34,347 nucleotides of DNA from an uncultured SAR116 cluster alpha proteobacterium (GTDB lineage: Bacteria > Pseudomonadota > Alphaproteobacteria > Puniceispirillales > Puniceispirillaceae). A program made the position numbers and the translations under genes. Position 1 is the stretch's first letter, and each line of letters begins with the position of its first letter. Under the pieces are notes generated by a model. That model searched no databases, was not told the DNA's origin, and saw only the letters and a program-made list of their open reading frames with translations. The stretch is taken from NCBI GenBank assembly GCA_902596655.1, contig CACJUX010000024.1:1-34347 (forward strand), given 5' to 3'. Shown here piece after piece: positions 8,365 to 16,965 of the stretch.

Positions 8365-9234
8365 ATGGCAAAGGTTGTATTTCTCGGATTGGGTGTGATG
8401 GGCTATCCGATGGCAGGACACATCGCCACGGCTGGACATAGCGTGGTGGTTTACAATCGTACCACCGCAAAGGCTGAGAAATGGGTCGCCGAACATGGTG
8501 GATCCTATTGCGTGACCCCGGCAGAAGCTGTGCCAGATGCCGATTTCGTTTTCTCATGTGTTGGTGACGACCCAGATGTACTGGCTGTTGCTCTGGGTGA
8601 CAATGGGGCGATTGCCACCATGAAGCCGGGTGCTATTTATATTGATAATAGCACTGTTTCGGCTGATGTGGCGGGCCAGCTCTATGCGGCAGGGAAAGCG
8701 CGGTCTGTCGGCGTTCTCGATGCGCCTGTGTCTGGCGGTCAGGCAGGCGCAGAAAATGGTTCGCTCACTGTCATGGTGGGTGGTGATCAGGCAGTCTTCG
8801 ATGCAGCGTTGCCGGTCATAGAATGCTACGGCACCCGGGTGGTGCGCATGGGCGATTACGGCAAGGGACAGCAGGCCAAGATGTGCAACCAGATTTGCAT
8901 AGCTGGTCTTGTTCAAGGACTTTCGGAAGCGCTGAATTTTGCTATTGCCGCTGAGCTTAACACGGATGCCCTGCTTGAGGCGATCTCAGGCGGGGCGGCA
9001 CAGTCCTGGCAGATGGTTAACCGGGGTCACACCATGGTTAAGAATGAATTCGATTTCGGCTTTGCTGTTGATTGGATGCGCAAGGATCTGCGGATCTGCC
9101 TTGAGGAGGCGGCGCGTAATGAGGCATCTCTGCCGGTGACCAAAATTGTCGCAGGATATTATGACGAGCTGAGCCAGATGGGGCATGGGCGAAATGATAC
9201 TTCAAGCCTAATTCGCCGCCTGCGTGGCAGCTGA
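8365..9234 (+). CDS. NAD(P)-dependent beta-hydroxyacid dehydrogenase (second copy)
   Basis: A 289-residue enzyme of the 3-hydroxyisobutyrate/tartronate-semialdehyde reductase family. Seen: 'VVFLGLGVMGYPMAGHIA' Rossmann motif, 'DNSTVSADVAGQL', substrate-binding 'DAPVSGGQAGAENGSLTVMVGG', the catalytic-lysine helix 'GKGQQAKMCNQI' and 'FAVDWMRKDLRI' in the C-terminal helical domain. The length is standard. A short GGCGG element precedes the ATG. It is a distinct family member from the one at 2875 and not a tandem duplicate. Candidate substrates are 3-hydroxyisobutyrate (valine) or 3-hydroxypropionate (acrylate route); sequence alone does not decide. Confidence 0.9.
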   Translation: MAKVVFLGLGVMGYPMAGHIATAGHSVVVYNRTTAKAEKWVAEHGGSYCVTPAEAVPDADFVFSCVGDDPDVLAVALGDNGAIATMKPGAIYIDNSTVSADVAGQLYAAGKARSVGVLDAPVSGGQAGAENGSLTVMVGGDQAVFDAALPVIECYGTRVVRMGDYGKGQQAKMCNQICIAGLVQGLSEALNFAIAAELNTDALLEAISGGAAQSWQMVNRGHTMVKNEFDFGFAVDWMRKDLRICLEEAARNEASLPVTKIVAGYYDELSQMGHGRNDTSSLIRRLRGS

Positions 9235-9335
9235 CCGCTGCTGCCACATGCTGTTGTTGGTTGGCCTGCTAAGAATCTTTGGAGAGGAGCCAGCTGGAAA
9301 ATCCTGATCCCTCCATTAAGAACGGATTATGGAAT

Positions 9336-10781
9336 TTACATTCCGACGCAGACGAATTTGATCTCAAGAAATTCATCAATACCATATTTGGAGCCTTCAC
9401 GCCCAAGGCCGGAATTCTTCAGACCGCCAAACGGTCCAACTTCGGACGAGAAAATGCCTGTATTGGCGGCAACAATGCCAAATTCCAACGCTTCGCTGAC
9501 GCGGAAAAGTCGCGCCGCATTCTCGGTGAATAGATAGGCTGCAAGGCCGAATTCACTGTCATTGGCCATTGCAATGGCGTCGTCTTCATCGCTGAATTTA
9601 AACATTGCCGCCACCGGGCCAAAGGTCTCCTCTCGAAACAATTGCATATCGGATGTCATTTCGGTTAGCACTGTTGGCTCGAAGAAGGTGCCGCCAAGCG
9701 CATGGGGCTTGCCGCCTGTTAGAAGGCTGGCGCCCTTGTCGACCGCATCTTCGACATGTCGCATAATTTTTGTAAAACCCTGATTATCAATGATCGGACC
9801 CTGCTCGACTCCGTCGGTCATACCATTACCAACCTTAAGCGCCTTTGTAGCCTCGGCAAGCCTTTTGGCAAAGGCATCATAGATTCCGTCCTGAACAAAA
9901 ATGCGGTTTGCACAGACACAAGTCTGGCCTGCATTGCGGAATTTTGACATCATCGTGCCGGCCACTGCTTTGTCGAGATCGGCATCATCAAACACCAGCA
10001 ATGGCGCATTGCCACCCAGCTCCAAACTCATTTTTTTGACAGAGTTGGCGCTCTGGCGCATAAGGATACGACCCACCTCAGTTGAGCCGGTGAAGGTCAT
10101 TTTCCGAATGCGATCATCGGCACACATGGTCTCGCCAATCGCCGGTGCGTCCATGGTGGTAACGATGTTCATCACACCGGCGGGAAGGCCGGCGCGTTCA
10201 GCTAGTTCGGCGAGTGCCAGCGCCGATAGTGGCGTTTGCTCTGCTGGTTTTAAAACGCAGGCGCAACCAGCCGCAATGCCTGGCGCGACCTTGCGGGTGA
10301 TCATAGCAATGGGAAAATTCCATGGCGTGATGGCGCCAAAAACCCCAATTGGCTGCTTGAATGTGAGCAGGCGTTTGTCCGCCTGTGGTGTTTCTAGCAC
10401 ATCGCCACAGATCCGTCGCGCTTCCTCGGCAAACCAGTCAATGAAGCTGGCACCATAAACGATCTCGCCCTTGGCTTCGGCTAGTGGCTTTCCCATCTCG
10501 GTTGTCAGAATGACAGCCAGATCTTCAGCATTCGCTATGACCAGATCAAACCATTCGCGCATTACCATGGCGCGGTCCTTGGCTGTTCGCTTTGCCCATT
10601 CCTTTTGGGCTGGCACTGCTGCGTTGATGGCTGCCGTCACCTCAGCAGCACCAAGGTCAGCCACCTTGGCAATCACCTCGCCAGTGGCGGGGTTGGTCAC
10701 GGCAAAAGTTTTCCCGTTGGCAATCCAGCTGCCATTGATGTAGGAATCAACCCGTAAAAGAGAGGGATCATTCAGCTGCAT
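9336..10781 (-). CDS. gabD: Succinate-semialdehyde dehydrogenase (NADP+), GabD type
   Basis: Oxidises succinate semialdehyde, and often glutarate or malonate semialdehyde, to the acid with NAD(P). 481 residues from ATG 10781. Seen: 'GAITPWNFPIAMITRK', 'FTGSTEVGRILM', 'LELGGNAPLLVFDDADLDKA', the catalytic cysteine in 'FRNAGQTCVCANRIFV', 'EETFGPVAAMFKF', and the C-terminal 'GLGREGSKYGIDEFLEIKF'. It resembles E. coli GabD along its whole length. CGGAG eight bases before ATG 10781 decides the start; the open frame extends 22 codons further up without support. It lies downstream of the gamma-carbonic-anhydrase-like gene on the same strand (about 190 bases). Confidence 0.92.
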   Translation of the reverse strand: MQLNDPSLLRVDSYINGSWIANGKTFAVTNPATGEVIAKVADLGAAEVTAAINAAVPAQKEWAKRTAKDRAMVMREWFDLVIANAEDLAVILTTEMGKPLAEAKGEIVYGASFIDWFAEEARRICGDVLETPQADKRLLTFKQPIGVFGAITPWNFPIAMITRKVAPGIAAGCACVLKPAEQTPLSALALAELAERAGLPAGVMNIVTTMDAPAIGETMCADDRIRKMTFTGSTEVGRILMRQSANSVKKMSLELGGNAPLLVFDDADLDKAVAGTMMSKFRNAGQTCVCANRIFVQDGIYDAFAKRLAEATKALKVGNGMTDGVEQGPIIDNQGFTKIMRHVEDAVDKGASLLTGGKPHALGGTFFEPTVLTEMTSDMQLFREETFGPVAAMFKFSDEDDAIAMANDSEFGLAAYLFTENAARLFRVSEALEFGIVAANTGIFSSEVGPFGGLKNSGLGREGSKYGIDEFLEIKFVCVGM

Positions 10782-10969
10782 GTCATTAACTCCGATGGAC
10801 AACGCCTTGTTTGGTCTAGTCCTGTTTAGGGTGGGGGCTGTTCCCAAGAGAAATTAGTCAGCTAAGAGAGACAAAAACCGTGAGGGCTTGTCAACCTCGT
10901 TGTTAGATTTGTCATAGTGCAAATTGTTGTCCGAGATAAACGGCGGCTTCCTTGAGCTGGGCCTTCTGG

Positions 10970-11584
10970 CTAGTCACGTGGTGGCAGGGGCCGTATTTTC
11001 ATGTGGTCGGCGAAAGGGATTCCTGCTGTGCCAAGCCGGTGTGCGCGAGCGACTTCTACATAATGCGACGCTGATTGCTGGTTGAATAGCTTTTCGTCAT
11101 CACTAAGGTCGCGCATTTTCTTGGCGGGCCGTCCCGCCCATAATTCGTTTGAGGGAATGCGCTTCCTGGGCGTAAGCATGGCCCCAGCGGCTAGCATGCC
11201 TCCTGGTTCAATAACCGCACCGTCCATGACAATGGCACCCATACCAACAAAGCCGCCATCGCCAATTTCACAGGCGTGAATGATGGCACTATGGCCGATC
11301 GTGACATCATTACCAATGATCGTAGGGTATATGTGGCCGTCGATATGGACGCAGGTGTTATCCTGTATGTTGGTGTTCGTTCCTATGAGTATATAATTGT
11401 TGTCGCCGCGCAAAGTTACCTGATGCCAGATGCTGCTGTGTGCGCCGATTCGAACGGCACCCATTATAGCGGCTGTCGCTGCGACAAATACCGTGTCTTC
11501 AATATCTGGAACGAGGCCCAGAAAGGGGGCAATATAGGGCTTGCGGGTAGTGTCGCCACTTGTGTTGTTGTTGTTGTTTGTCAT
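10970..11584 (-). CDS. Gamma-carbonic-anhydrase-family protein (left-handed beta-helix)
   Basis: A 204-residue hexapeptide-repeat trimer of the YrdA/PaaY/CaiE group. Seen: hexapeptide turns such as 'AAIMGAVRIGAHSSIWHQVTLRGD', 'IGTNTNIQDNTCVHIDG' and 'IGNDVTIGHSAIIHACEIG'. The three metal-ligand histidines of gamma-carbonic anhydrases appear present (CVHID, IGHSAIIHAC), followed by 'VGMGAIVMDGAVIE' and 'NELWAGRPAKKMRDLSD'. The start at ATG 11584 follows a good site (GGCGGAAG) and opens with a run of five asparagines. Members may be carbonic anhydrases or thioesterases; activity cannot be assigned. Divergent from sodB. Confidence 0.85.
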   Translation of the reverse strand: MTNNNNNTSGDTTRKPYIAPFLGLVPDIEDTVFVAATAAIMGAVRIGAHSSIWHQVTLRGDNNYILIGTNTNIQDNTCVHIDGHIYPTIIGNDVTIGHSAIIHACEIGDGGFVGMGAIVMDGAVIEPGGMLAAGAMLTPRKRIPSNELWAGRPAKKMRDLSDDEKLFNQQSASHYVEVARAHRLGTAGIPFADHMKIRPLPPRD

Positions 11585-11739
11585 TGTCTTCCGCCTGTCA
11601 TTGCTTGGAGTGGGAAGATTGTACCGCCGACCGGCTTGAGTGTTGGTTAAATAATACACATATCCACAACTTAATGTTTATCGAAAATCAATTGCAATGT
11701 ATGTAGGGGTAGTTAATCCTCAAACATTTGGAGGCTGAT

Positions 11740-12339
11740 ATGGCATTCTCTCTACCTGACCTTCCCTATTCTCACGACGCGCTGGCTGCACATGGCATGA
11801 GTGCGGAGACCATGGAATATCACCATGACCTGCACCACAACGCTTATGTGGTTAATGGCAACAAACTCATAGCTGGTACAGATTGGGAGGACAAGTCGCT
11901 TGAAGATATCATTGTCGGCACTTACCAGGCTGGCGCTGTTGCACAGAACGGTATCTTTAACAACGCTTCACAGCATTGGAACCACATGCAGTTCTGGCAG
12001 ATGATGGGACCTGACCAAAGTGGCATGCCTTCTGAGCTGGAAAAGGCACTTGTCGACAGTTTCGGCTCAGTCGATAAGTTCAAGGACGAGTTTAAGGCGG
12101 CCGGTGCTGGCCAATTTGGGTCTGGATGGTGCTGGCTGGTGAAGAATTCAGACGATGGACTGCAGGTCACCAAAACTGAAAATGGCGTGAATCCGCTTTG
12201 TTTCGGACAGACGGCACTGCTCGGCTGCGATGTGTGGGAGCATTCCTACTATATTGACTTCAGAAATAAACGCCCAGACTATCTGGCGAATTTCCTTGAA
12301 AATCTGGTTGATTGGGAATTTGTTGCGGCGCAAATGTAG
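11740..12339 (+). CDS. sodB: Superoxide dismutase [Fe]
   Basis: Converts superoxide to oxygen and hydrogen peroxide, cytoplasmic. 199 residues. Seen: 'DLPYSHDALAAHGMSAETMEYHHDLHHNAYV' with the first metal histidine, 'NNASQHWNHMQFW' with the second histidine and the glutamine typical of Fe enzymes, and 'CDVWEHSYYIDF' with the final Asp and His ligands. The usual 'GSGWAWL' reads 'GSGWCWL', a mild variation. GGAGG just upstream fixes ATG 11740. A clear intrinsic terminator follows at 12370-12402, so the gene is probably a single transcription unit. No signal peptide. Confidence 0.96.
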   Translation: MAFSLPDLPYSHDALAAHGMSAETMEYHHDLHHNAYVVNGNKLIAGTDWEDKSLEDIIVGTYQAGAVAQNGIFNNASQHWNHMQFWQMMGPDQSGMPSELEKALVDSFGSVDKFKDEFKAAGAGQFGSGWCWLVKNSDDGLQVTKTENGVNPLCFGQTALLGCDVWEHSYYIDFRNKRPDYLANFLENLVDWEFVAAQM

Positions 12340-12369
12340 TTTCCAGTTTGTATCGCCACCCTTTTTAAA

Positions 12370-12402
12370 ATCCTGCCCGGCGTCTCTGGACGGGATTTTT
12401 TA
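12370..12402 (+). terminator. Rho-independent terminator after sodB
   Basis: An inverted repeat with arms ATCCTGCCC and GGACGGGAT (one wobble and one mismatch), a nine-base loop, followed by six T residues. It lies 30 bases after the sodB stop. Confidence 0.75.
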
Positions 12403-12485
12403 GTCATGTTTTAACCCTAATGCCGCCACAAATCGCATCTATGTCAAGTAAATAGATTCAATGGTCCTAATTGGGGGAGAGCGAA

Positions 12486-12707
12486 ATGGGAATTCTGGTG
12501 TTGGTAGCGGCTATCGGTATGTTCAACAGCGAACCGGTGGCGGAGTTTGTTAAGGAAGGCAACGGCAATCCGATCTACAGATTTGTATATGTCGAGGATT
12601 GTGAGACTGGAAAGCGCGCCAGCGGATATGCTCTCGCGCCAATGGGCAGCGTGGTGTTAAAACAGGTAAATCATGATGGTACAGTTGGCAAGGTTTGCGA
12701 AAGCTAG
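12486..12707 (+). CDS. Small hypothetical protein, 73 residues
   Basis: I do not recognise this protein. The first 14 residues ([14 protein letters not shown]) are hydrophobic but too short for a clear membrane span; the rest is polar with two cysteines (EDCETGK, KVCES) that could form a disulfide if exported. The start at ATG 12486 is supported by GGGGGAG upstream. The frame is intact, with codon choice like the neighbours. Its TAG shares the palindrome CTAG with the argG stop codon, so the two genes overlap tail to tail by four bases. It follows the sodB terminator, so it needs its own promoter. Confidence 0.5.
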   Translation: MGILVLVAAIGMFNSEPVAEFVKEGNGNPIYRFVYVEDCETGKRASGYALAPMGSVVLKQVNHDGTVGKVCES

Positions 12708-13942
12708 CAGCCATTCCCATCGTTTGTTATCTTGTTCACCCGCAGACGCAATGCATTTAGCCTGATGAAGCCGTGCGCATCACTGTGGTCGTAATCAACG
12801 GCACCTTCTTCAAAAGTAACTAAATCCGCATTATATAGCGAATTTGGTGATTTCCTGCCGGTGACAATCACATTTCCCTTATAGAGCTTGATCCGCACCA
12901 CGCCATTCACGGTGTAACTGCAACTGTCGATTGCGCTCTGCAGCATCTCCCGCTCGGGCGAGAACCAGAAGCCGTTGTAGATAAGTTCAGCGTAGCGCGG
13001 CATCAACTCGTCTTTTTGATGTGCAGCCCCACGATCCAGTGTGATTGACTCCATGGCGCGCCGTGCCGTTAACAAAATGGTTCCCCCGGGCGTCTCGTAG
13101 ACACCACGCGACTTCATGCCCACAAACCTGTTTTCTACCATGTCCAGACGGCCAATGCCGTTTTTGCCACCAAGCCTGTTCAACTCGGCCAGTAGATTGG
13201 CTGGCGACATTTCAACACCGCCAATAGCCACGGGATCACCTGACTTGAAGGTGATCTCAATCTCAGTCGGCGTGTCAGGCGCTGCCTCGGGTGAGACGGA
13301 GCGAGAGAAAACATACTCTTCTGGTGCGACCCAAGGGTCCTCCAGCACCTTTCCCTCGGCTGAAATATGAAGAAGATTGGCATCGACACTGAATGGAGCC
13401 TCACCACGCTTGTCCTTTGGAATGGGGATCTGGTTCTGCTCGGCATAGCGGATTAGCCTGGTGCGTGACCCCAGGTCCCATTCCCGCCAGGGGGCTATCA
13501 CCTTGATGTCGGGCTGCTGAGCGTAATAGGCAAGCTCAAAACGCACTTGGTCATTGCCCTTACCCGTTGCGCCATGCGACACGGCATCGGCTCCAACAGC
13601 ACGAGCAATCTCGATTTGGCGCTTGGCGATAAGTGGCCGTGCGATCGACGTTCCAAGCAAATACATACCCTCATAGAGTGGGTTAGCACGAAACATTGGA
13701 AACACATAGTCGCGGACAAACTCCTCGCGTAAGTCCTCGATGAAAATCTCTTTGATGCCAAGCAACTCGGCTTTTGCCCGGGCTGGTTCGATATCCTCAC
13801 CCTGGCCAATATCGGCGGTGAAGGTTACCACCTCGGCATTGTGATGGTCCTGCAGCCAGCGCAGAATGACAGAAGTGTCGAGGCCACCGGAATAGGCAAG
13901 AACGACCTTTTTATTGTTGGAATTTTTTGGATGTTTACTCAT
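12704..13942 (-). CDS. argG: Argininosuccinate synthase
   Basis: Joins citrulline and aspartate using ATP, the seventh step of arginine biosynthesis. 412 residues. Seen: the ATP-binding P-loop '[18 protein letters not shown]' at the N terminus, '[18 protein letters not shown]', '[18 protein letters not shown]', '[25 protein letters not shown]' (shortened here) and '[18 protein letters not shown]'. ATG 13942 fits the family N terminus; an in-frame ATG at 13978 would add 12 residues. It stands at the edge of the AT-rich accessory region: composition changes sharply just upstream of its start. Confidence 0.96.
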   Translation of the reverse strand: MSKHPKNSNNKKVVLAYSGGLDTSVILRWLQDHHNAEVVTFTADIGQGEDIEPARAKAELLGIKEIFIEDLREEFVRDYVFPMFRANPLYEGMYLLGTSIARPLIAKRQIEIARAVGADAVSHGATGKGNDQVRFELAYYAQQPDIKVIAPWREWDLGSRTRLIRYAEQNQIPIPKDKRGEAPFSVDANLLHISAEGKVLEDPWVAPEEYVFSRSVSPEAAPDTPTEIEITFKSGDPVAIGGVEMSPANLLAELNRLGGKNGIGRLDMVENRFVGMKSRGVYETPGGTILLTARRAMESITLDRGAAHQKDELMPRYAELIYNGFWFSPEREMLQSAIDSCSYTVNGVVRIKLYKGNVIVTGRKSPNSLYNADLVTFEEGAVDYDHSDAHGFIRLNALRLRVNKITNDGNGC

Positions 13943-14004
13943 GGCGCATCGTATAGCCGAAACCGCCCATTTCCGCAACGTAGTTGTGATCTATGTGGGT
14001 TGCT

Positions 14005-14034
14005 TTGACTTCCAATTATCTGCGATTTTTTAAA
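14005..14034 (+). promoter_or_regulatory. Possible sigma70 promoter for the GS-like operon
   Basis: TTGACT at 14005-14010, then 18 bases, then TTTAAA at 14029-14034 (17 bases if TTTTAA is used). A good -35 box with a weaker -10. It would give a leader of about 160 bases that contains the inverted repeat at 14124-14158. Confidence 0.3.
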
Positions 14035-14123
14035 ACACTCTTCTGACTTTAAAGCTCTTAAAGAATGTGTCTTAGTTAGCAAAAATTTTAATTTTTATTT
14101 TAGGATTTTTTTTTGTTTAGCCC

Positions 14124-14158
14124 GAGATATTAAATGTTTTTAGTATATCTAATATCTC
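14124..14158. promoter_or_regulatory. Perfect 9-bp inverted repeat upstream of the GS-like gene
   Basis: Arms GAGATATTA (14124-14132) and TAATATCTC (14150-14158) with a 17-base spacer, 40 bases before the ATG at 14198. The spacing suits either an operator for a dimeric regulator or a weak AT-rich RNA hairpin. It is not followed by a T-run, so it is unlikely to be a terminator. Confidence 0.4.
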
Positions 14159-14197
14159 TTGCGTTTTATTTAGCCAGTGTGGCTTGGGAGAAAGAAA

Positions 14198-15556
14198 ATG
14201 TTAACCTTGGAAGAATTGAAAAAGCTTGTCTTGGAGGGGTCTGTTGACACAGTTGTTGTTTCAATCCCAGACATGCAAGGGAGGCTGATGGGCAAGCGAT
14301 TTCACGCAAAACATTTCATGGACAGTGCTTGGAAACAGACGCATTGCTGCAATTACTTGCTTGCAACTGATTTGGATATGACCCCGGTAGAAGGTTTTCA
14401 CTCTGCGAGTTGGAGTACTGGGTATGGTGATTATTCAATGATACCGGACCTTACAACACTAAGGATCGTACCATGGTTTGAAAAGACAGCGGCCGTGATT
14501 TGCGATTTGGTAGATTATCAATATCACAAACCAATTACTTTTTCGCCAAGATTCATATTGAAGCGACAGTTGGAACGATTAAGCGATGCCGGGTTTAGTG
14601 CCAAATTTGCTACAGAATTGGAATTTTTTTTATTCAAAGAGACATATGAAGAGGCAAGATCTGCGAAATATGAGACGATAACGCCAGCAAGTGAGTACAA
14701 TCAGGACTACAATATTTTTCAAACCTCAAAAGAAGAGATTTTTTTGAGGACAATTCGCAACGGTTTATTTGATGCTGGCATAGAAGTAGAGAGTACAAAG
14801 GGTGAGGCAAACGCTGGACAGCTCGAAATAAACATCGCTTATGATGATGCTTTGAAAACCGCAGACAATCATGTGTTTATTAAAAACGCGATAAAAGAGA
14901 TGGCCTTTCTTAATGGAAAGTCCGTCACTTTCCTTGCAAAATGGCATGGAGCTGCTGCTGGCTCATCATGTCACATCCATCAATCATTGGTATCTGGTGA
15001 CCAAACACCGTCATTCGTGGACGCAAGGGCAAGGTATGGAATGTCTGAGGTAATGGAGCATTATTTAGCTGGTCTGATTGAATGTTCTAATGACCTGATG
15101 CTCTTCATGGCGCCCAATATCAATTCTTATAAGAGATTTGTAAAAAACACCTTCGCGCCGACAACGTCACACTGGTCCATTGATAATAGAACTGCTGGAT
15201 TTAGGCTTGTTGACCCAAATAGGAGTAGTATTCGAATTGAAAATCGTATTGGGGGTGCTGATTTGAACCCTTACCTCGCAATGGCGGCTCAGATCGCAGC
15301 TGGGTTACATGGCATTGAGAACCAACTAACGTTGCCTGAAGTGTATGAAGGCAACGCATATAGTGCTGGCGACTCAAACAATTTACCAACGACACTTAGA
15401 CAAGCTACTATTTTCTTGGAAAATTCAGAAATATTGAGGCATGCAATGGGCGACGAGGTTGTCGACCATTTTGTAAGAGCGGCAGAATGGGAACAGGAAA
15501 GCTATGATAATATCGTCACCGGGTATGAGGTTTCTCGTGGTTTTGAAATGAGCTAG
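14198..15556 (+). CDS. Glutamine-synthetase-family gamma-glutamyl ligase
   Basis: A 452-residue GS-fold enzyme that should join glutamate to an amine using ATP. Seen: 'VVSIPDMQGRLMGKRFHAKHF' (N-terminal beta-grasp), metal-binding 'FATELEFFLF', 'NAGQLEINIAYDD', 'WHGAAAGSSCHIHQSL', 'NSYKRFV' and 'RIENRIGGADLNPYLAMAAQIAAG'. It belongs to the short GS-like group typified by PuuA and GlnA4 rather than ammonia-assimilating GlnA: it lacks the adenylylation-loop context. It also does not carry the N-terminal pattern I know from GmaS (gamma-glutamylmethylamide synthetase). The start at 14198 follows GGGAGAAAG. Visibly AT-rich compared with argG. The methyltransferase gene follows after 52 bases. The amine substrate is unknown. 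Confidence 0.85.
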   Translation: MLTLEELKKLVLEGSVDTVVVSIPDMQGRLMGKRFHAKHFMDSAWKQTHCCNYLLATDLDMTPVEGFHSASWSTGYGDYSMIPDLTTLRIVPWFEKTAAVICDLVDYQYHKPITFSPRFILKRQLERLSDAGFSAKFATELEFFLFKETYEEARSAKYETITPASEYNQDYNIFQTSKEEIFLRTIRNGLFDAGIEVESTKGEANAGQLEINIAYDDALKTADNHVFIKNAIKEMAFLNGKSVTFLAKWHGAAAGSSCHIHQSLVSGDQTPSFVDARARYGMSEVMEHYLAGLIECSNDLMLFMAPNINSYKRFVKNTFAPTTSHWSIDNRTAGFRLVDPNRSSIRIENRIGGADLNPYLAMAAQIAAGLHGIENQLTLPEVYEGNAYSAGDSNNLPTTLRQATIFLENSEILRHAMGDEVVDHFVRAAEWEQESYDNIVTGYEVSRGFEMS

Positions 15557-15608
15557 TTTTTGGTTAGGAAGCAAACTACATGTCTAAGTGAGAAAAGGAT
15601 AAATCTAA

Positions 15609-16397
15609 TTGCAAAATGAAGAATCAGACTATGACGATAGTCACATTAATTTTTTGGAGACACTGTGGGGTGAAGGGTTTTTATCTCCGGGCGGGTCTAA
15701 CGAGGTTGATCTAATTATTGGTGAGGTGGATTTAAACCATAAAAAAATCCTCGACTTTGGTTGTGGTTGTGGGGGAGCGATTCTTCACATTGCTGAAAAG
15801 TATTCAGTCTCTGAATTGATGGGGGTGGATATTGAGGAGTCTGTAATAAAAAGGGCAACGGAGTTAGCTGCGAAAAAGTCTTTCGAACAGTTGGTAAAAT
15901 TCAAATTAATCGAGCGTGGCCAACTACCTTTTGTGGAAAACAGTTTTGACGCTGTTTTTAGTAAAGATGCCCTAATTCATGTGCCAGATAAAAAGCGGAT
16001 ATTTGCCCAAATATTCCGTGTTTTGAAACCTGGTGGTCATTTGATTGCGGGTGATTGGATGACTTGGGATAAAGGGTATAGGACACCGGTTATGCAGGAC
16101 TATCTGAATGCTGAGGGCTTAGATTTTCACATGAGTTCGTTGAGTGCTTACAATCATGATCTTAATGAAGTGGGCTTTGAATCTATTTGCTTACAAGACA
16201 GACAAGAATGGTACCTTTCTAAAGCAACTAAAGAGCTAAACAGCTTGAAAAACGAACTCAACAAGGAAATTGTTAGAATACTTGGTTATGAGGAAGCACA
16301 ACGACAGATTACAGTATGGGAGAAAATGATTGTAGTATTAAAGTCTGGCGAGCATCGTCCTGGACACTTTAGTGCAACTAAACCTGTCTTCGTATAG
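15609..16397 (+). CDS. SAM-dependent methyltransferase, phosphoethanolamine N-methyltransferase-like
   Basis: A 262-residue class I methyltransferase. Seen: an N-terminal 'FLETLWGEGFLSPGGSNEVD', which resembles the plant and Plasmodium phosphoethanolamine methyltransferases, then SAM motif I 'ILDFGCGCGGAILHIAEKY', 'LMGVDIEESVIKRA', 'FDAVFSKDALIHVPDK' and 'RVLKPGGHLIAGDWMTW'. The target is probably a small amine, by similarity only. TTG at 15609 is the start: AAGGA lies eight bases upstream and no ATG precedes the SAM motif. It is AT-rich like the GS-like gene and probably co-transcribed with it. The C-terminal third is more divergent. Confidence 0.78.
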   Translation: MQNEESDYDDSHINFLETLWGEGFLSPGGSNEVDLIIGEVDLNHKKILDFGCGCGGAILHIAEKYSVSELMGVDIEESVIKRATELAAKKSFEQLVKFKLIERGQLPFVENSFDAVFSKDALIHVPDKKRIFAQIFRVLKPGGHLIAGDWMTWDKGYRTPVMQDYLNAEGLDFHMSSLSAYNHDLNEVGFESICLQDRQEWYLSKATKELNSLKNELNKEIVRILGYEEAQRQITVWEKMIVVLKSGEHRPGHFSATKPVFV

Positions 16398-16965
16398 AAT
16401 TTAGAGCTCACTTCATACGGCCAGTATTGTGCAAACACGCCAAAAATTGTGACATTTGACGCGTGCACGAATGTTCAAGTTTCCGCACTAAAATATCGAC
16501 TGGTTTGGCAAATATGTTTATGCGCTTCGTGGGTTGGGATTGTTGCTAACTCTCACTTCGACAGGTGTTCTCCCATAATTAGGACCTTCAAATACGCTTA
16601 TTTTTTTAAGCGCCCTTGCTATTGCTTGCTTTGCATTTGGATCGATGGCTAATGCAGGATAAGTTTTTCCACCGATATTACGCAGCCTAAATCAAACTAT
16701 TGATGCTTTACAAAACTCAAGTCGGCCTATGTCTGCTCTCAGCACACTTGATCTAACGCCTGGCGCTCGACAGGTTCCATAAAAAATGGGCGTCATGATA
16801 CTGTGGTTTCTTAATTTTGTTTTTCAGAGCGAGGATGTGAGCATGGTCAAACGTTTCACATTATTGATTAGTTTGAGACCGAATTTGACGTTTACACATT
16901 AAAGTTATCAAGAAAACTTAAAGCACGTTTGATAATAAGATCACAGTTTTCTGGCGACACTTTCA
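16398..16965. other. Gap of 568 bases with no intact gene
   Basis: AT-rich spacer between two convergent units (the methyltransferase, and the last gene of the sox operon). No intact gene, terminator or RNA is apparent. It holds one protein-like open frame on the minus strand (16518-16691, listed separately). Confidence 0.6.
16518..16691 (-). pseudogene. Coding debris in the spacer between methyltransferase and sox genes
   Basis: A 57-codon open frame with no start codon, bounded upstream by TGA (16692-16694). Its translation reads like protein: 'YPALAIDPNAKQAIARALKK', then 'VFEGPNYGRTPVEVRVSNNP'. The same frame continues upstream of the TGA as 'TPIFYGTCRAPGVRSSVLRA'. I do not recognise a family. 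This may be the decayed tail of a lost gene or chance. Confidence 0.3.

Noticed and set aside
11566-11580. GTT trinucleotide repeat encoding five asparagines at the start of the gamma-carbonic-anhydrase-like protein
   Set aside because: Too short to be a contingency locus; likely a disordered N-terminal tail.
14198-15556. Naming the GS-like gene gmaS
   Set aside because: The N-terminal and active-site sequences differ from the GmaS pattern I know; only tmm proximity supports it.
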